This document shows, one piece after another, positions 44,266-57,675 of a stretch of DNA of 64,000 nucleotides; position 1 is the stretch's first letter, and every line of letters begins with the position of its first letter. Position numbers and translations under genes: made by a program. The stretch comes from Crocodylus rhombifer (Eukaryota > Chordata > Crocodylia > Crocodylidae), in contig JAVSML010000042.1 in the NCBI GenBank assembly GCA_038503035.1, positions 1 through 64,000 of the forward strand, written 5' to 3'. A model generated the notes under the pieces. That model worked only from the letters and a program-made list of their open reading frames with translations, did not search any database and was not told the origin of the DNA.

Positions 44266-47200
44266 TCCAGATGAGCCAACTGATCTCTCCTCGGTTCTGG
44301 CACATTTAATACCAAATATATTAAAATTATTTCGTGACTGTGTTAGAAATGCCCTTATTTACGGATGGAAAATAGGCTAATGACTTTTGAGAACCACATG
44401 CCATGTTTTAGTTTATACTTTGGAAGCTTAGTGTTATCTTTGTTTCCTAGCAGGCGCTCCTCTGGGAGTTGAATTTTTTGAGATCTTCAGCACAGATTAC
44501 TGGGATGAAAATGAACTACAGTCAATCGGTGGGGTTTTCACGCTCCTTGGTGTCTGTGAAATGTTGCTTGCAGAACTGAATTACCAGCCACATATTAATA
44601 TTTGGAAAGTGAAGGGGATTAATTTAAAATGTGTCAGTAGCTGCTCAGAGGGAAACGCACCTTTGTTGACTTGCAAAACAAACTAGACGAAGGCTTTACC
44701 GAGCTACAGCAAGCTCTCTCACCCAAATTGCGTAGGAGTGAGACTTTCAAAAGCAGCCTGTTTTCATTTTCTCCTTGACATGCTTAAATACCTTGGCTCC
44801 CTTTTCTGTGTTTTGAATCCCTCTTTATTTTTAGCTCTTCTGGTGGAGGGGCTGCGCTGCTTTTCCATGCTTCCGCCTTTCCCACAGCTTCCCTTAAACG
44901 TGGAGAATTGTTTTATCTTGAGGAAAAGATGTGTGCAAGTCTTAATGGTCTGCTTTGATTAGCGTCTTTGTCGTTCGTGTGTAGCTGTACCTCCAAATGG
45001 ATTGAGCATAACTTCCCCGTGGTGTCTTTTTGTGTTTGTTTCATTTGTTTGTGGCTTGGCAGAAGAGGGGCATAGTCTATAGTGGTTGGTTTGTTTGTAG
45101 CCCTGAGCACTGAGATGCTTTTCTGTTGTATCAATGCCCGCACTTTATGTATTTAGGGTGGCAGGTGTCCAGTGATGTGCAGGATGCAGGTTTATAATTT
45201 TGTAATAAATCTGCAGTTTCATGGGGGAAAGAATTTTGTGGGAGGAGGAGATGGAGAGAGAGCAGTGAAACCTGGACAGCTTAATTCAGACACAGTTCAG
45301 TCCACAAGAATGAATCTCCATCTGAGTAATGTAAGCATCATTTTAATGCCTGCTGCACACGCAGGCAGGAAAACATGTTGGACACTGTCAAAGACCAATA
45401 GCTGATGCTGATAATGGGATACAATTTCGCCGGCTTTTCTGAGTCACCGATATCATGATGGGTTTTCGTCCCTTGTGGTAGAGAAAGAGATCGTGAGAGT
45501 AAGGAAGTGAAATGATGCTTGTTTTAAAAAGGGAGAGAGATGAATTGCATCAGGCTTTCAGCTAGTGAATCCTAAAGTTTCCAACCTAATTTTTGCTTCG
45601 GGAAAGCCAATTTAAAACTTGAGATGGGTGCACTGAGTTGTGGGACTCGATCCAGTTCCAAACTTCGGGGTTTGGGCTGTGATTTGGTTCCATGGCTGAG
45701 GGAGGTCGGTATTTTTGGTGTCTTTAATGGGCCGTGTCCTACCTGGGTGTTTGCCTGAGGGTGCAGGTAGAAGATTAGATTTTCTGAGCAATTGTTTCAT
45801 TGTCTTTTAATGCCCTCAGAGCCCTTTTTTGTCTAAGCAAGCTCACTCCTGAGAAGGTTGTGAACGTACCCCCATCGTTCTGCCATTTGAGGACATCTGT
45901 AGTTGTGCTTTTTCATAATCCACTTAATCCTCTAAGCCTGGCGTGCTTGTTTGTCTCATGTTCGTGGAGGTTATCGTACACCCTTGCCTCCCACATACAG
46001 CAAGTCTTTGTGGCTTCCTCATCCTTGTATTCTTCAAACGAACAGGACGACCATCTTCGAGACCAGCACCAAATCCGTCAGCAGGCGGCACTTGAACAGC
46101 CTGATTAAACAACAGAGCACGCTGTCCCCTGCTTTGCTTTGGAGATTGAACTAATGAGAATTTTAAGCTGCCTAGTTTCAGCCGGGGCTGGCAGCATCCT
46201 AAACCGCTTGAACATGACTTGTTACAGAGGCAGACGAGCTGCAAACTAGCAACTGATGTTGGCCCAAATTGGGGGTAGGGGGAAAGTGGCTTGGGCAGAC
46301 TTGGATGTGGTTGCCCTTCATAATCTATTTAGATTCCTGCCTCCCTTTTATAGAGTAGCTTTCATGTATTTATTTGCTAGGATTCAGCCAAATATAATAT
46401 GGTTTGGGAAGACGGGAAATTTACAGGATTGCTAGTTCTTTTTTTCACTAAAACCAGATTCTTGAGTGATCAAACATACTCATCACACTTGCAACCAGGC
46501 TAGGATTCTCCAAAAACAGATTTCAGGGAAATAAATTGCAAATAAATTGCCTCTTTCACCTGAGAAGTGTTAAACAAGCACATCTGGGCTGCTTGGTGTC
46601 AGCAGCCCCTCTTCCTGAAAACTTGGCTTTATTTTTGAGTGTTTTTCCCATTTCACTGCCATAGTTTTGATGAGTTGATTTTAATAAGCTTGATTCCCCT
46701 CCACCTTTTGGATTAGCAGGTTTGCTATTAATGACAAAGCCTACTTCTGTATGGTTAGCAGCTCAGCCCCGACACCAGGATGTTGAGGCAATAAAAATTG
46801 GGATACTTGAGGGTTTAGAAGAAAAAGCAGATGGTGGGGGATAAAAACTTAGAGGTAGATATAGAAGGGGGAAAAACAGCGTTCAGCTGCCAATACGCAG
46901 AGAGCTTGTTTGGAAATCTTTCCCCTGGAATCAATATTTTGAAGCAGCAGTACCAAAGCCATTAAAATGACACATTTCAAGATTTACACCACAAAATTTC
47001 TGTAAAGTAATTTTATTTGATTTGTGTTTTTAGAATAGGTTTTAATAGTTGAATTTGTAGGAGCTGTCAAATACTTGTACCATAGCATAGATGGTCAGAT
47101 TGATGTGCTTGTTGTAATAGAGGTCTATAGGTAAATGCATTAAAAATAACAATACATCTACTGTAATGTTGCAGTGTTGCTCATGGGAAATATTCTTGAT

Positions 47201-48129
47201 GATAATTATCAAGTTGACTCTCTTTAGTACATTAGGTCTGAGTTAACTTTATTGCTCCATTGTAAGTAGAATATGCTAATTTAACAGGTTCCTTCATTTT
47301 GGAGCAAACTTGGAAATTGTAGCATTTACACCGAAAAAGCAATTTACTGGGCTAGTCACTTTCCATATTCCCTTTGCTAATAAGGCATGGAAGAAACCCA
47401 TTAAATCATGTATCACTTCCCATGCAAGATTATTCCCTAGTGCATGTTTTCAAGTATCTTGTCCAGCCAGTTTGGAAGGGCCTTATTTGAAAATAAAGTC
47501 CATGCAAACTGGGTGTAATAGGCACTTTTCTGGCTCCACTTCCAAGTGAGAGATGTTTGCCTCTAGAAAATGATTAAGTGTTTTTGTCCTTTTCCTTAAT
47601 ATTTTTCACAAAAACCAAAATTCTTCATATCTCTCTCTCTCTCTCACTCCGTCCTTTCTTTTGCTCCTGACATTTGTTTTTGAAAGGGCAAAAATGAGAG
47701 ATGAAAAGGTATGGAGTTGTTTTTTTGCCCCCTCCAAATGTGCTTTCAAAATTTAAAACATCTTCCATTTTTCTTCGAACCCAGGAACGTTTGAAAAATG
47801 ATTATTTTCCACTAGATGGACTTCTTAATGGGAAAAAGTTTAGGATGGAATTAAGTGACCTGCTTCACTTTGAACTTGCACGATCAAGCTCTAGATGGAA
47901 GTAACTGTCCTAGACTATCATAATGAAACCTTCTAAATTCGTAAAGAAGCCCTAGCCAAATTGCCATGGGCCACAGGACTTTCCCCAAATGAACTGTGCT
48001 AGAACACACCCTTTTTTCCCTCCTGGAAAACCCATTCAATTTCAATGTATAAAAATAGTTATGGAAAACAGACCAGAAACCTTGCCGAGTTGACCCAGTA
48101 GCTGCCCCTTTGTTGAGTTAGTCTAATTT
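44266..48129. other. Long non-coding intron stretch
   Basis: Apparently repeat-poor. A (CT)n lies at 47630-47646. Open frames such as 45800-46108 and its antisense have no family resemblance. Such stretches are where conserved regulatory DNA could lie, but nothing in the sequence alone shows it. Confidence 0.4.
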
Positions 48130-49010
48130 TAGCCTGAAGTTGTAAGATTTAGGTATACCTGTTTAATTGAACTCGTGACTCTTCTCTGAATCCTCTTTTT
48201 AGCTCATCAGCATCTTGCATGAATAACGGAAATTCTCTGTCCAGTTCTAGTAGATGCAGTGGTCATATTGCTGTCAAATAAAGATACCACAACCACCTTA
48301 CTCCTACTTGAGATTCCCTTATTCATGCATCCAAAGACGGCATTAACGTTTTGTCAAAACAGCTGCCTAAGAGTTGGTAGTCAGCTGGCTGTCCACTAAG
48401 ACGGCTACATTTCTTGCAGGGGGTCTCATCCGGTAAGCATAGCCTATACCTTTGGCTATGAAAGTATATATGGTCATATTAAAACGTGTTGTTTTGCTTG
48501 TACCCAACTTGCCAAGTGATCCATACCATTCTGTTGTCTTCGTTTACAAGTCAACTCATCTTTGTATCGTTCACAAACTGCACCAGTGGCAATTGGTTAA
48601 CAATGATAAATAGCACAGGGCCAAGAACCTTATGAGTCCCTCTTGATAGTTGTATCTTAAGCCCCATCGGCTGTCTCTTTACCATCTGGCACATGGATTG
48701 GCATGATCCTGCCTTTCTAATAAAAACAAAACCCCACCATGTGCTACAAATGCTCCACAGAAGTCTTAGTATGTTATATCAACACTACTTTCATCAACCA
48801 AGCTGGCAGTATCATCAGAAAAAAGGATTTCAAGATTTGTTTTGACAGGATCTATTTTGCATAAATCCATGTTAGTAGGCATTAATTATTCTACCTGCTT
48901 TGAATTCTTTATTATTCCTATGTCAGTCCTTCCATTATCTTGTCTGGGATCGATGTTAGACTGAAGGTCTATAATCTGTGTCGTTTTGTTTGCCATCCTT
49001 AAGTGTTGAC
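48130..49010 (-). mobile_element. Ancient CR1/L3-type LINE, minus strand, reverse transcriptase region
   Basis: The antisense text follows the usual order of an old CR1 polymerase and C-terminal region: ctcttctctgaatcctcttt, ttactcctacttgagattcc, catattaaaacgtgttgttt, agcacagggccaagaacc, tagtatgttatatcaacact, acaggatctattttgcataa, and gggatcgatgttagactgaa. No open frame survives. It is much more diverged than the copies at 35.8 and 40.2 kb. Confidence 0.8.
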
Positions 49011-51300
49011 ACTTCATGGGACTTCCCTTCCTTTAGTTTATTTTAGAGCTGGCCAAATTTTGACACCTTTTACTTCAGCTAAATTTTAGAGCTCACTCCC
49101 AAAACAGCTTTCCTGATCTGAGAGCCACAGAGTTGGGTATTAGAGGTGGTAACAATATTGGAATCCAACTTTAACATAGTATCCAGTTTTCTGCTTAATC
49201 CTGCAGAAAAATCAATTGACGACTGGCCGTTGCTGAAACAGAGGTGATGCTTCAAATGCAGCTTTGATTTCATACTTTTCCCTGCTGCTTCATTGACAGC
49301 CTTTGTGAAAGGAGCCTGTCCTTGTTTAAATACCTCTCTCATTTGCAAATATAGCATTAGACAAAAGTGTCTGCAGTGAAAAGGTTAACCAGCTTGGATT
49401 TAAACACCACATTTCTCCGCATACAAGTAGCCCTTAAAAGTTACCGTGTGCATTTGTCCATGCAGTGCAGACTGTTGTTTGGAGTAATGGATAATCTTGA
49501 GGTATTCAATAGTCAAGGGAATCTTCAGTGTAATTAGCAAAAACCTTTTTGTGAGGAAGGGAAGAATTGAGGACGCGACCTTGTTCTCGGGTAGTTCAGG
49601 TTGTACTGTGAATATTCCAGTCCTGACTGACTGTTGCTAATGCACAGTAATTTTCTCCTGACACACGCTCCGCCACAGTATCGGGCAGCGGCAGTTCATT
49701 CTGTAATCCTGGAGTGTCAAACAAGCAAACAGAAAAAAATAAGTTTTCGATTGAAGACTGCAAAATGCCCGGAGGCAAACTGATGGGGATTGACATGAGG
49801 GTAACAAATCTTGGCACGGTCAAAGGAGTTGGGGGGGAGGGGGAAACAAATGCTCTCTCTAATTGATGCACAGCAGATTTTTGCAGGGCCAGCACAAGAT
49901 GTGGAAGTGGGAAAGCATCAAGATGCAGAGGGAGCTTATTAAATCAGGAGCTACAATTTGTGGTCAGTGAGTTTGGACAAGCTGACTGGCATCGTGGAGG
50001 GTGGCCATCCTGTACATACGTATGCACTTTGGTAAGCGCGAGATGGAGCAGCCCAGGTGCTCCTCTGGGTAGCCAGTGCCTTCTCTGCAAGCTACACGCC
50101 ATCTGACTTGCTTTCCAGTGTAGTGATGCTAGGCCCAGCTTTCAAAGTGTTGTACATGACTTTGTGTCTACGCTGCATGTAAACTAGCTACATGGAAATG
50201 TTGGATCTTGCACACGCCGGTGGCCAGTCTTCTGATTAATGGAGTGATTATGCTGTTGCACACCGTTGTCTGTTCATGTGCGTGCAACTCCCTGCATTCT
50301 TGCTCTGAAAATCTGACCTTAGATTTAACCGTTTCAGGTTTGTTGTTTATTTAACTTCAGAAGCCCAAACCCCAGCTGCTTAGCTACACCTATCCTAGTT
50401 GCCTTTGCTTCTTGCTTCCTATTTAAACCATTTTTGCAGTCACTGTATCCCTTAAATGGCACAGGTTAAGATGAGAGGTATCTTTTTGTGCTGGCTGCAG
50501 TCCTAAACCAGTTTTGTAATTTTTAGGGATATAGAGGTGAAAGAGGAGGTGCATCTCTAATCCAAGGTGATGAATATCTAATGCAAGAAGTTTTCTTAAT
50601 TCAGTTTGAATTCAACTTTTATGTGCTTTATTTTTAAAGCTTTTTCCCTGAGGGCTAGACTTTGGGTCCATTTGTCCAGCTCTTGACCCATACATCTGAG
50701 CTGTGCTGTGCCAGTAACCTTGATGCTACTAAAAATAAAAATCCTCCTGGACCAGAAGGCAGATCTGTGCTTCTCTGTGCTACCAGGCTTACACGATAAA
50801 AGCCCAGACTTCAATTTAATTACTCCCAATCCAGATTTGTTTCGACTTCATGATTTTCACTAAATGTAATTCACTGGCATTACACTAATAAAAATAGACA
50901 CACTAGTAGTATGTAATGAGTTGGTTAGTGTGATAATGGGAAACTGTTAAAACGCATCATGGCAGCAAAGGAATGTTATTCCCTCTGGCTCAAAGTAGTC
51001 TTGGAAGAATCTTCAAGCAGTATTTCTAATTGAGAAATTCTCCTCCCATTGGAAACAATAATCCTTTCACAATCCAAAATGGATGTTTGATGGATGTTAG
51101 AAACCTCCCAATTCAAAGAAATTGCCTAAAATTGCCTTGGTCTCCAGCCAGCCCTTACAGCATAGCTCCATTCACTTTTGAAAAATGCTCATTCTCTGTG
51201 AATTGAAGGTAATGGGTATAGTTCCTTTTTATCTAGTCGAGTAAAAACTGTATTGTCTTGCAAACATACTTGCATATAATGCTCTGCCCTTTGTATAGGG
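49011..51300. other. Non-coding intron sequence
   Basis: No exon or recognisable repeat; a G-run of about 8 lies near 49830. Confidence 0.4.
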
Positions 51301-51578
51301 CAGTGTTTCTTAACCTTTTTAGACTCGAGGCACCCCTTGGAAAATGCCAGCTCTTGGCTTTCACTTGGTTTTTGACAGCAGAAAAAAGAACAGAGCAGTT
51401 TTTACGTTGCAAAAAGCTTGGAAAGACCACAAGCCAGAATGTTTTTAACACTATGGGTTCCAATTTGTAATCTCCAAATTGATCTTGTGCGTTACGTTAG
51501 CGCTGAGGTATGCACATGCTGAAGGGTGTAGTGGGGCCAGGCGAGGATCTGCAGTGGCACCCTGGTTGTGACTCGCTG
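51301..51578. mobile_element. hAT-like element (CAGTGTTTCTTAACC type)
   Basis: The left end is cagtgtttcttaacctttt followed by gactcgaggcacccctt. The right end is ggcaccctggttgtgactcgctg in form, with reverse complement cagcgagtcacaaccagg. The ends and the inner order are those of a common vertebrate hAT family. A clean target duplication is not visible. Confidence 0.7.
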
Positions 51579-51737
51579 CTGCAGTACCTTTTTGTGGCAG
51601 AGTTTCAGAGCAATTTAATAAATACTCTGCTTTGTTGAGTCCCTGGAAGGTTACTTCTGGGGTACTTGGATCCATCTGCTTTATGAACAAAATTGTGGGA
51701 TTAGCAGCCCATGGTTACGTGCAGGCTTTGTTTCTAC

Positions 51738-51994
51738 CAGTGGCTCCCGACCTTTTGGCCCCAGGAGCCAGATGATTAGTATGGGGTAAGGCCGCGGGAC
51801 AGATGCAGCACCACCTGGTAAGACCAGGATGGTTAGCCTTGTTATCTGGCCTGCAGGGCTCCCCAGGGGTCTAGAAATTTGGCAGCAGGGGAGCAGCAAG
51901 TTACACTGCCACCTCTCTGCCGTCACGTTTCCAGGCCCTTTGGTAGCCCTGCGGGCTGGATCTGGCTCATGGGTCAGGGGTTGAGCGCCCCAGT
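51738..51994. mobile_element. hAT-like element (CAGTGGCTCCC type)
   Basis: It starts cagtggctcccgacctttt. The right end near 51994 (gggtcaggggttgagcgcc) pairs with the start in inverted orientation. The inside contains ccctgcgggctggatctgg, as in related elements. The right boundary is approximate and no target duplication was found. Confidence 0.6.
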
Positions 51995-52494
51995 CTATGT
52001 TGGTCTCAGCCATGATTGCAGCCAAGTTCTACACAAATGCAGCACAATACGTACTCACCAGCGGCTCTTCTGCTTTCAGAGTCATTGTCTATATCAGACG
52101 GAGCAGATCGGAGGTAATTTGACTCTCGCTCTGCCTTACACATGTACATTTCCTGTCCTAAGCACGATATTTCTACAGGGGCCATCAGAAAGCATCCTCG
52201 TACCTCTGTGTGAAGTCTGTCACTTAAGATCCATAATTAATAGACTCCAGCGTGGCTATACAAGTTCAATGGCATTCTTGGGTCATGGGTTGTAACCGGC
52301 TTATTTTGATGTAGCTTATTCCAGAACTAGCTGAGCTATACCCGCAGAAGCGCTGCTTTTATACCAGCATCAATTGCATCTGTGCTGGGGGGGTGCCACT
52401 TTCGCTGTGACAGCAGAGTTACAGCAGTCAAACTTGTCATTGTAGGCAAGTCTATAAACTGACAAGCCAAGAAATCTGTGGTCTTTAGCGTACT

Positions 52495-52655
52495 GTATGC
52501 CACTGGCTAGGGCACAGGGTTGGAATTCAGACCTGGGTTTTCTGATCATGGCTCTGCCCCTGTGTTGAGTGAGCTCTGGAAGTCACTATGCCTCTTGTGA
52601 CCGGAGGAGGAGGAATAACAATCCCCATCGCCGTTGCAAAATGCTCTGTCACAGC
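52495..52655 (+). mobile_element. MIR-type SINE
   Basis: The order gccactggctagggcacagg (tRNA-derived head with A-box), cagacctgggttttctgatc (B-box region), gctctgcccc, agctctggaagtcactatg, then aatccccatcgccgttgca and aaaatg is that of MIR. It is well preserved in order but diverged in sequence. Confidence 0.75.
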
Positions 52656-53786
52656 AAAGTATTTTTTTGATGCACCAGACGGATTTATTACAGCAGTCTC
52701 TGCTGTGTGAATTCACCAACTACAAATGCTGCAAGGGGCATAGCAGAGGCCGAGTCTGAACACAAGTGTGGGTGTTAATGCAGATTTCCTTGCTTCTGTT
52801 GTTTGAAGTTGTTCCCACAAGGGTAAATTTTTCAAAGAGTTTTGGGAGACTTGTAGCTGCGCAACTAACTATTAAAAATCAACCTCCCTGCACAACTTGA
52901 TGATGAAAATCCTGTTCAATGTGAAATTTAGTTTAGGCTTTTGTGCTTCGTTTCCTTGGGACTCTAATGGCCAAAGAAAAAGAAAATCACTCCTGAAAAT
53001 GTGTAGCATTTTGGGTTTCACACAAATGTAATCCAATTACCCGAGCCTAGGCCATGCAAAACTATTTGGTCTGAGGTATACATCAATCTAATGGAAGTAT
53101 AATATACTGAACTGAAGGGGAAGCCAGATCTGGCACATTTCTTAATAGCATAACACAATGCAATTGCCAAAGGAAAGACATATGCTTCTGTCCTGTATTA
53201 AACAGTGTTTGAACAGAGTAATTTGCAGGGAGAAAGGGATAAAGCCCTTGCATGGTGGGGTTTGGAGGTATCATCCCAAGGGGATGGTTTTGTAAAGCAC
53301 ATACCATCTGGTGCATTCAGAATGCAAAAAGATTTACTCTTCAGAAGTCTGAGCCAGGGATAAAATTCTCTCCCTGCCAGGGATGGCTTAGCGGTATCCA
53401 GAGAGCAGGCCGAGTTTCATCACAGGCACTGAAGTTCCCCCTTAACCTCTAATTCAGACATCAATAGACGTATCTGACTGTAGTTGGTAGTTTCTTTAAT
53501 GAAAGTTCCCGAAGTTGTCACTTGTTCAGCAGCTGCTGCGAGCTGCTTCATTACTGTTCCTTCTGCTTTGCTTCCACTCTTCCCTTCTTTATACAGGGGT
53601 TGGAAAACAGGTAAACAATTTAAACCTGGTGTGAGCCTAAGCAAAGCCTGCTGACAGCGCCAAACATCAGGTCTACATAATATGACTGTCAGTCTCCTCT
53701 CTTGCATGCTTTGATCAGCAGTCAAATAGCTATTGCTGGCAATTTAATTTACTTCTATTAGGTTTTGGAGATGAAACTCTTCAGCT
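52656..53786. other. Non-coding intron sequence
   Basis: No exon or repeat recognised. Confidence 0.4.
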
Positions 53787-54274
53787 TGTCAGGGACTCGA
53801 ACCCCAGCTTCCCAGGTCCGTTGTCTGACTGCAAGAGACAGGCAACACCAGCAAGGTCTTATCTCAAGCTCTTTATTGAAGCGTGCACACAACAACAAAG
53901 AGTAGCCCGTCTCCTCCAAGAACCAGCCCCCCTTGATAACAAGTAAGCAAGTTTATATAGACAGTTTTGCGTCTCAGATTCTACACCTAATTGACTCAAC
54001 CTCCATGGTTAGTTAGAAACTTCTAGTGTGCATGACAAGATACGCGCGCAGGTGGGAATTTTCCACTATGAAAGAAAACAAGTTATCAGGTCAGCGTGAG
54101 GAAAACTCCTAATTAGTTCAAACTGGCTTTTGGCTACATGCTTATTTTGAAATACTAAGTAACAGGGAGGAGGACTGCATCCTTGGTTGTTTCAGCTGTG
54201 TCTTTGAAGCACTGAATCTGCTTTGTAGTTAACTTCTACACTGTTATCTATGGTCTTGTTAGTTAATTTCTACA
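53787..54274 (-). mobile_element. Probable solo LTR of an endogenous retrovirus, minus strand
   Basis: Read on the minus strand, it has a TATA box (CTATATAAAC, complement of 53951-53960) about 75 bases before a poly(A) signal (AATAAA, complement of 53872-53877) followed by GAGCTTGAGATAAGACC. It ends ...TCGAGTCCCTGACA at 53787, as U3-R-U5 would. The start is placed at tgtagaaattaac (54274), which is repeated 34 bases away (54228-54240). No target duplication could be fixed, so the 5' limit is approximate. No viral gene is adjacent. Confidence 0.6.
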
Positions 54275-56027
54275 GCTACACAAGAAGAGGCTTTGAGCAG
54301 TTCTTGCATATAAGTATCTTCCTTATCATCAAACATGCAACTTCCTTTTCAGCACTGTTACTTATGCTAGTGGGTTCAAGGTAGGTTCAGTTTGTACCAT
54401 CACTGTTTATCAGTTCACATTCCAAGTGTCATATTATCCTGTTTGTGGCCTCTCAGCAGTATTTTTCTTTGTGGGCTTTTGGGCCTGCTCTCAAACATCC
54501 TATATATCAAGCTGCTTGTTGATTGTTAAAAAAACAAACAGACAAACGAACAAAAAACACACCTTACCGGAAGAAGCACTGCCTTACTGCAACCCAGCTC
54601 TGCAGTCTGTAAAGATCGTGCTCTTCAGTGGGGCTTTTTGGCGCTTTTAGCTAAAGCGGATTCAATCGGCTATTACATAAAAGCACCAAAAAAGCCAAAA
54701 GCTTGTAAAGAACAATTTTTCCAGCTACTCAGTTGGTCTAATATAAGATATCACATCTACCCAAAGACCCTTACCTACTAAAGCACCCAATCTTTACAGA
54801 CATTGGGCTAGCCAGGTTGAATTCACATGCTGCCTTTTCTAGGCATGCGCAGGACTTGGCGCAGGAATACGCTGAGTTTAAATTAAAGCACCGGGTGGGT
54901 TTTTTGTTTGTTTGTTATTGTGTTTTTTTACATCTACAGGCATCCTTCATGCAAGTGTCAGCAGCTCACTATTCCCATTAAATCAATGGCAGTTAGATGT
55001 CTAAACAACTTTGAAAGCCTTGGTTCATATCTTGAAGATGACTGACTGTCTTTGCAACACAAATAGCTAGATGTAAAAGAGCATATCCTTTCCAGGGAAC
55101 ACTAATAAAACCACTTTTATAAATGTCTAATTATTAGTAGCATCATCTTCTACTGTGCTTATCCAGGACCAATCCTCTCAAATGATGCTAAGGATTTTCC
55201 TGTCTTTAGTACTGGAACTAAGGAGATGGAATAGATGATGAAAGGCTCATCCTTTCTGGATTGGGCACAAAGGGAAGCATGCACTTGCTAAATCTTCAAT
55301 TAACTCTTAATTGACTCTTCATAAGTATTTGAAGAGTGAGCTATTAAGTAGAAGGCCTAATTGTGAAGTCAAAAATGTAGCTACCAATTTAAAAAAACAT
55401 GTCATTCTGAGCGGCTGTTCATACTGACTAAATGTTAATTTGCAATGCATTTAACGCACCCAAATATCTTCAGAGCCTCTTGGCTTACATCTGTAACTTC
55501 TGAATTCATGGCTACTGTACTGAACAAGTACTGACACACAAGTGATGAGCTCCTTTGTGGAGGTCCAGTCCAGTAGACCCAGGGATGGATCTGATGAAGA
55601 GCTAGGTGCAGTGGTTGCTCCACTCCTTGATTCTTCCTCCTTCCAGTAGGGAGGTGAGGGGTGGGCAACTAGGACCTGAGTCAGTTAAACCCAGGTTAAG
55701 CAAGTTTCTTCGCACTGTTGGACTGGATTCACAAAGTAAGGACTCTCTCAGTCATCTTGCCTCTTAGTTTTTGGGGGGGGTTATGCTTCTGCTTGAGCAC
55801 AGCATACAAGGACATCTGAAGGATGTAGAGCCTCCTTTGAAATAGTACTGTACTGTGGTATAAGGTGTTAGAAGGCTTCAAACCTGTTAAAATAGGGGAA
55901 GCCTGCTAAATTTCATCTTGCTGTGATCTGCAAGTAATAGGATTTGCAACAAAAACATCTGGCAGACTCTGTGTACTTCTGCTCTATACCCTTTTAATTT
56001 CTTTATGCTCTGTCACCAAAATTATGC
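54275..56027. other. Non-coding intron sequence
   Basis: Contains a (TTTG)n-like tract near 54900-54915. No exon supported. Confidence 0.4.
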
Positions 56028-56085
56028 TCACAGAAAAATAGCTCTGGAAGGGACCTCAAGAGGTCATACCAGATCATGCTAGCAT
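56028..56085 (-). mobile_element. CR1 3' tail fragment, minus strand
   Basis: cacagaaaaatagctctgga followed by agggacctcaagaggtcat is the reverse of a CR1 3' end. Confidence 0.6.
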
Positions 56086-56109
56086 GGAATAAAATGGAAG
56101 CTAGAAATT

Positions 56110-56443
56110 TAGGGCACTTTTACATGTGCTCTGGGATGCAGAACCAGGAGCTTTAATTAGTGAGCTGTGCTACTTAAAAGTGCTCGTGCATCTCGTGTAT
56201 CAGCATCCCCATGTGAAAAAAATGGTGCTTTGAACTAAAGTTTTTTGTTTTTTTTTCAAAGAGCCTTGCCACCATTTTTTTTCAGTGTGGGGATGCATGG
56301 GGATGCTGTTACATGTGACACGGAAGGCTTCCAGAGTGCATACATTTCCATGCTCCAGCCGACTCGATTAATCGAGACTGCTCTGATGCACTGGAAATCC
56401 AGTGTGTTGGAGCAGGCTCCCTGCACATCTGTAAGAGCCTTTT
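56110..56443. mobile_element. Possible palindromic MITE
   Basis: agggcacttttacatgtgct on the left is loosely mirrored by agcctttt/cacatctgtaag on the right. Words such as ctttaattagtgagctgtgc recall the elements at 102-232 and 14511-14880. Boundaries and class are tentative. Confidence 0.35.
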
Positions 56444-57667
56444 GATGTGTGGTATTTTGGAGGATCTAGATGCTCTATTGGAGCAATGAAGCCATTAGGT
56501 TGTGTTAATGATGAGGCAAAGTAGCAACATCCAGAGTAAAGTTACTGGGTGTTTCCATGATGCTATTTAGTAACTTGGTAAAGATGGAAGGTTTTCTTTT
56601 TACTTTTACTTTTTTGTTAGGATTCTTGGTATTTGTCTCATAGGTTCTGGGGTGGGGGAGGAGTTAAGTGTTTTTTGGGGCTGGGAAGGGAGTGACAGCT
56701 CCAGCCCCTCTGTAGCAGAGGGCAGATGGGCTTGGAGGGATGCTGGAAGAAGGTGGGGAATCTCACCTGAGGTTGAGGCAGGCTGGTGGGGATGGGGAGT
56801 GGAGGAGGATGGGAAATGTGTACTTTTGCAATCTGGAAGTGTGGCAGTTGGGATAGGATGGGATGGGCGGGAAGGTTTGCTTCTGTGGTGGTTTGGACAG
56901 AAGAGTTGCAGGGAGGTATGTTGGGGTTTTCGGGCTTTGTTCAGGGATTCTCATCTCTGGGTTGTTTGTAAGCTGCTCTGAGCCCTTTGGATGGGGCAGG
57001 ATGCAAAGCTAAATGTTTTAATCCTGTATCTAGTCATAACATCTTGAACCAATCATTCAGGCCCATGTTCTTTCACTGGTTCCTAACCAGTCTCTCTCAA
57101 TTGTATTCAGTGCTATACACCAGGAGTGTTTACAACCCAAGGGTGAAATCCTGGCTATATGGATGCCAATGGCAGTAGCCCATTTGCTTTCCATGAAATG
57201 AGGGTTTCCAAGTTCATGGATTTGTGTTACCTCCTTAAGTTCCTCTGGCTGTGTTTACTATCCCTCCCTTTAGTATTGAGCTCTTTCTTTCTTCTCTCTC
57301 TCTATACCTTTGGCTTTAATCCTTTCCCTTCAGCTTTCATACTAAGTCTTTTCCTCGAGTTAGAAATCCTCCTGTTCTCTTTCTAATTCTGTGCGTAGAA
57401 GATGGTAAATAAAAATCTGAATTGTATTTCTTGACCTCTTCACTGTGAGGCAGTTATCACCAAATATCAGTTTGAATTGTTTGGAGGAAGGATTATGAAT
57501 GATTAATCCAGATGAAAGCAACCGTGTCTGGTAGGCTCAGAATTAAACAACTGGAGGGGTAGGAAACGAAACCTTGATGACCCTCAGAGGCCTCATGCCT
57601 GTCCAGCTCTTCCTCACAAACCAAAAGAGGGGAGCAAAAGTCAATCCTCAAATGTATTTGCCACATC
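56444..57667. other. Non-coding intron sequence with a duplicated 176-bp segment
   Basis: G-rich between 56640 and 56970. Positions 56773-56948 are the partner of the copy inside the transposon at 57676-58864. The tail ttgtttgtaagctgctctga (56958 on) recalls the 3' end of some amniote SINE/LINE families, which I cannot name. Confidence 0.5.
56773..56948 (+). repeat. 176-bp duplication, copy A
   Basis: Ungapped match to 58171-58346 at a constant offset of 1398 bases. By eye there are three differences (56780 a/t, 56868 c/t, 56903 g/t), about 98% identity. Confidence 0.93.
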
Positions 57668-57675
57668 CTAAGAAC
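57668..57675 (+). repeat. 8-bp target-site duplication, left copy
   Basis: ctaagaac, identical to 58865-58872. Confidence 0.85.

Noticed and set aside
44445..44700. A good acceptor-like sequence (tttgtttcctag) followed by possible exon
   Set aside because: All frames after it hit stops quickly and do not resemble GPR39 TM6-TM7.
45800..46244. Open frames of 102 and 106 residues on opposite strands
   Set aside because: Mutually antisense and without similarity to any family I know.
53790..53806. gggactcgaacccc, which looks like a tRNA T-arm
   Set aside because: No acceptor, D or anticodon arms around it; it fits the U5 end of the LTR-like element.
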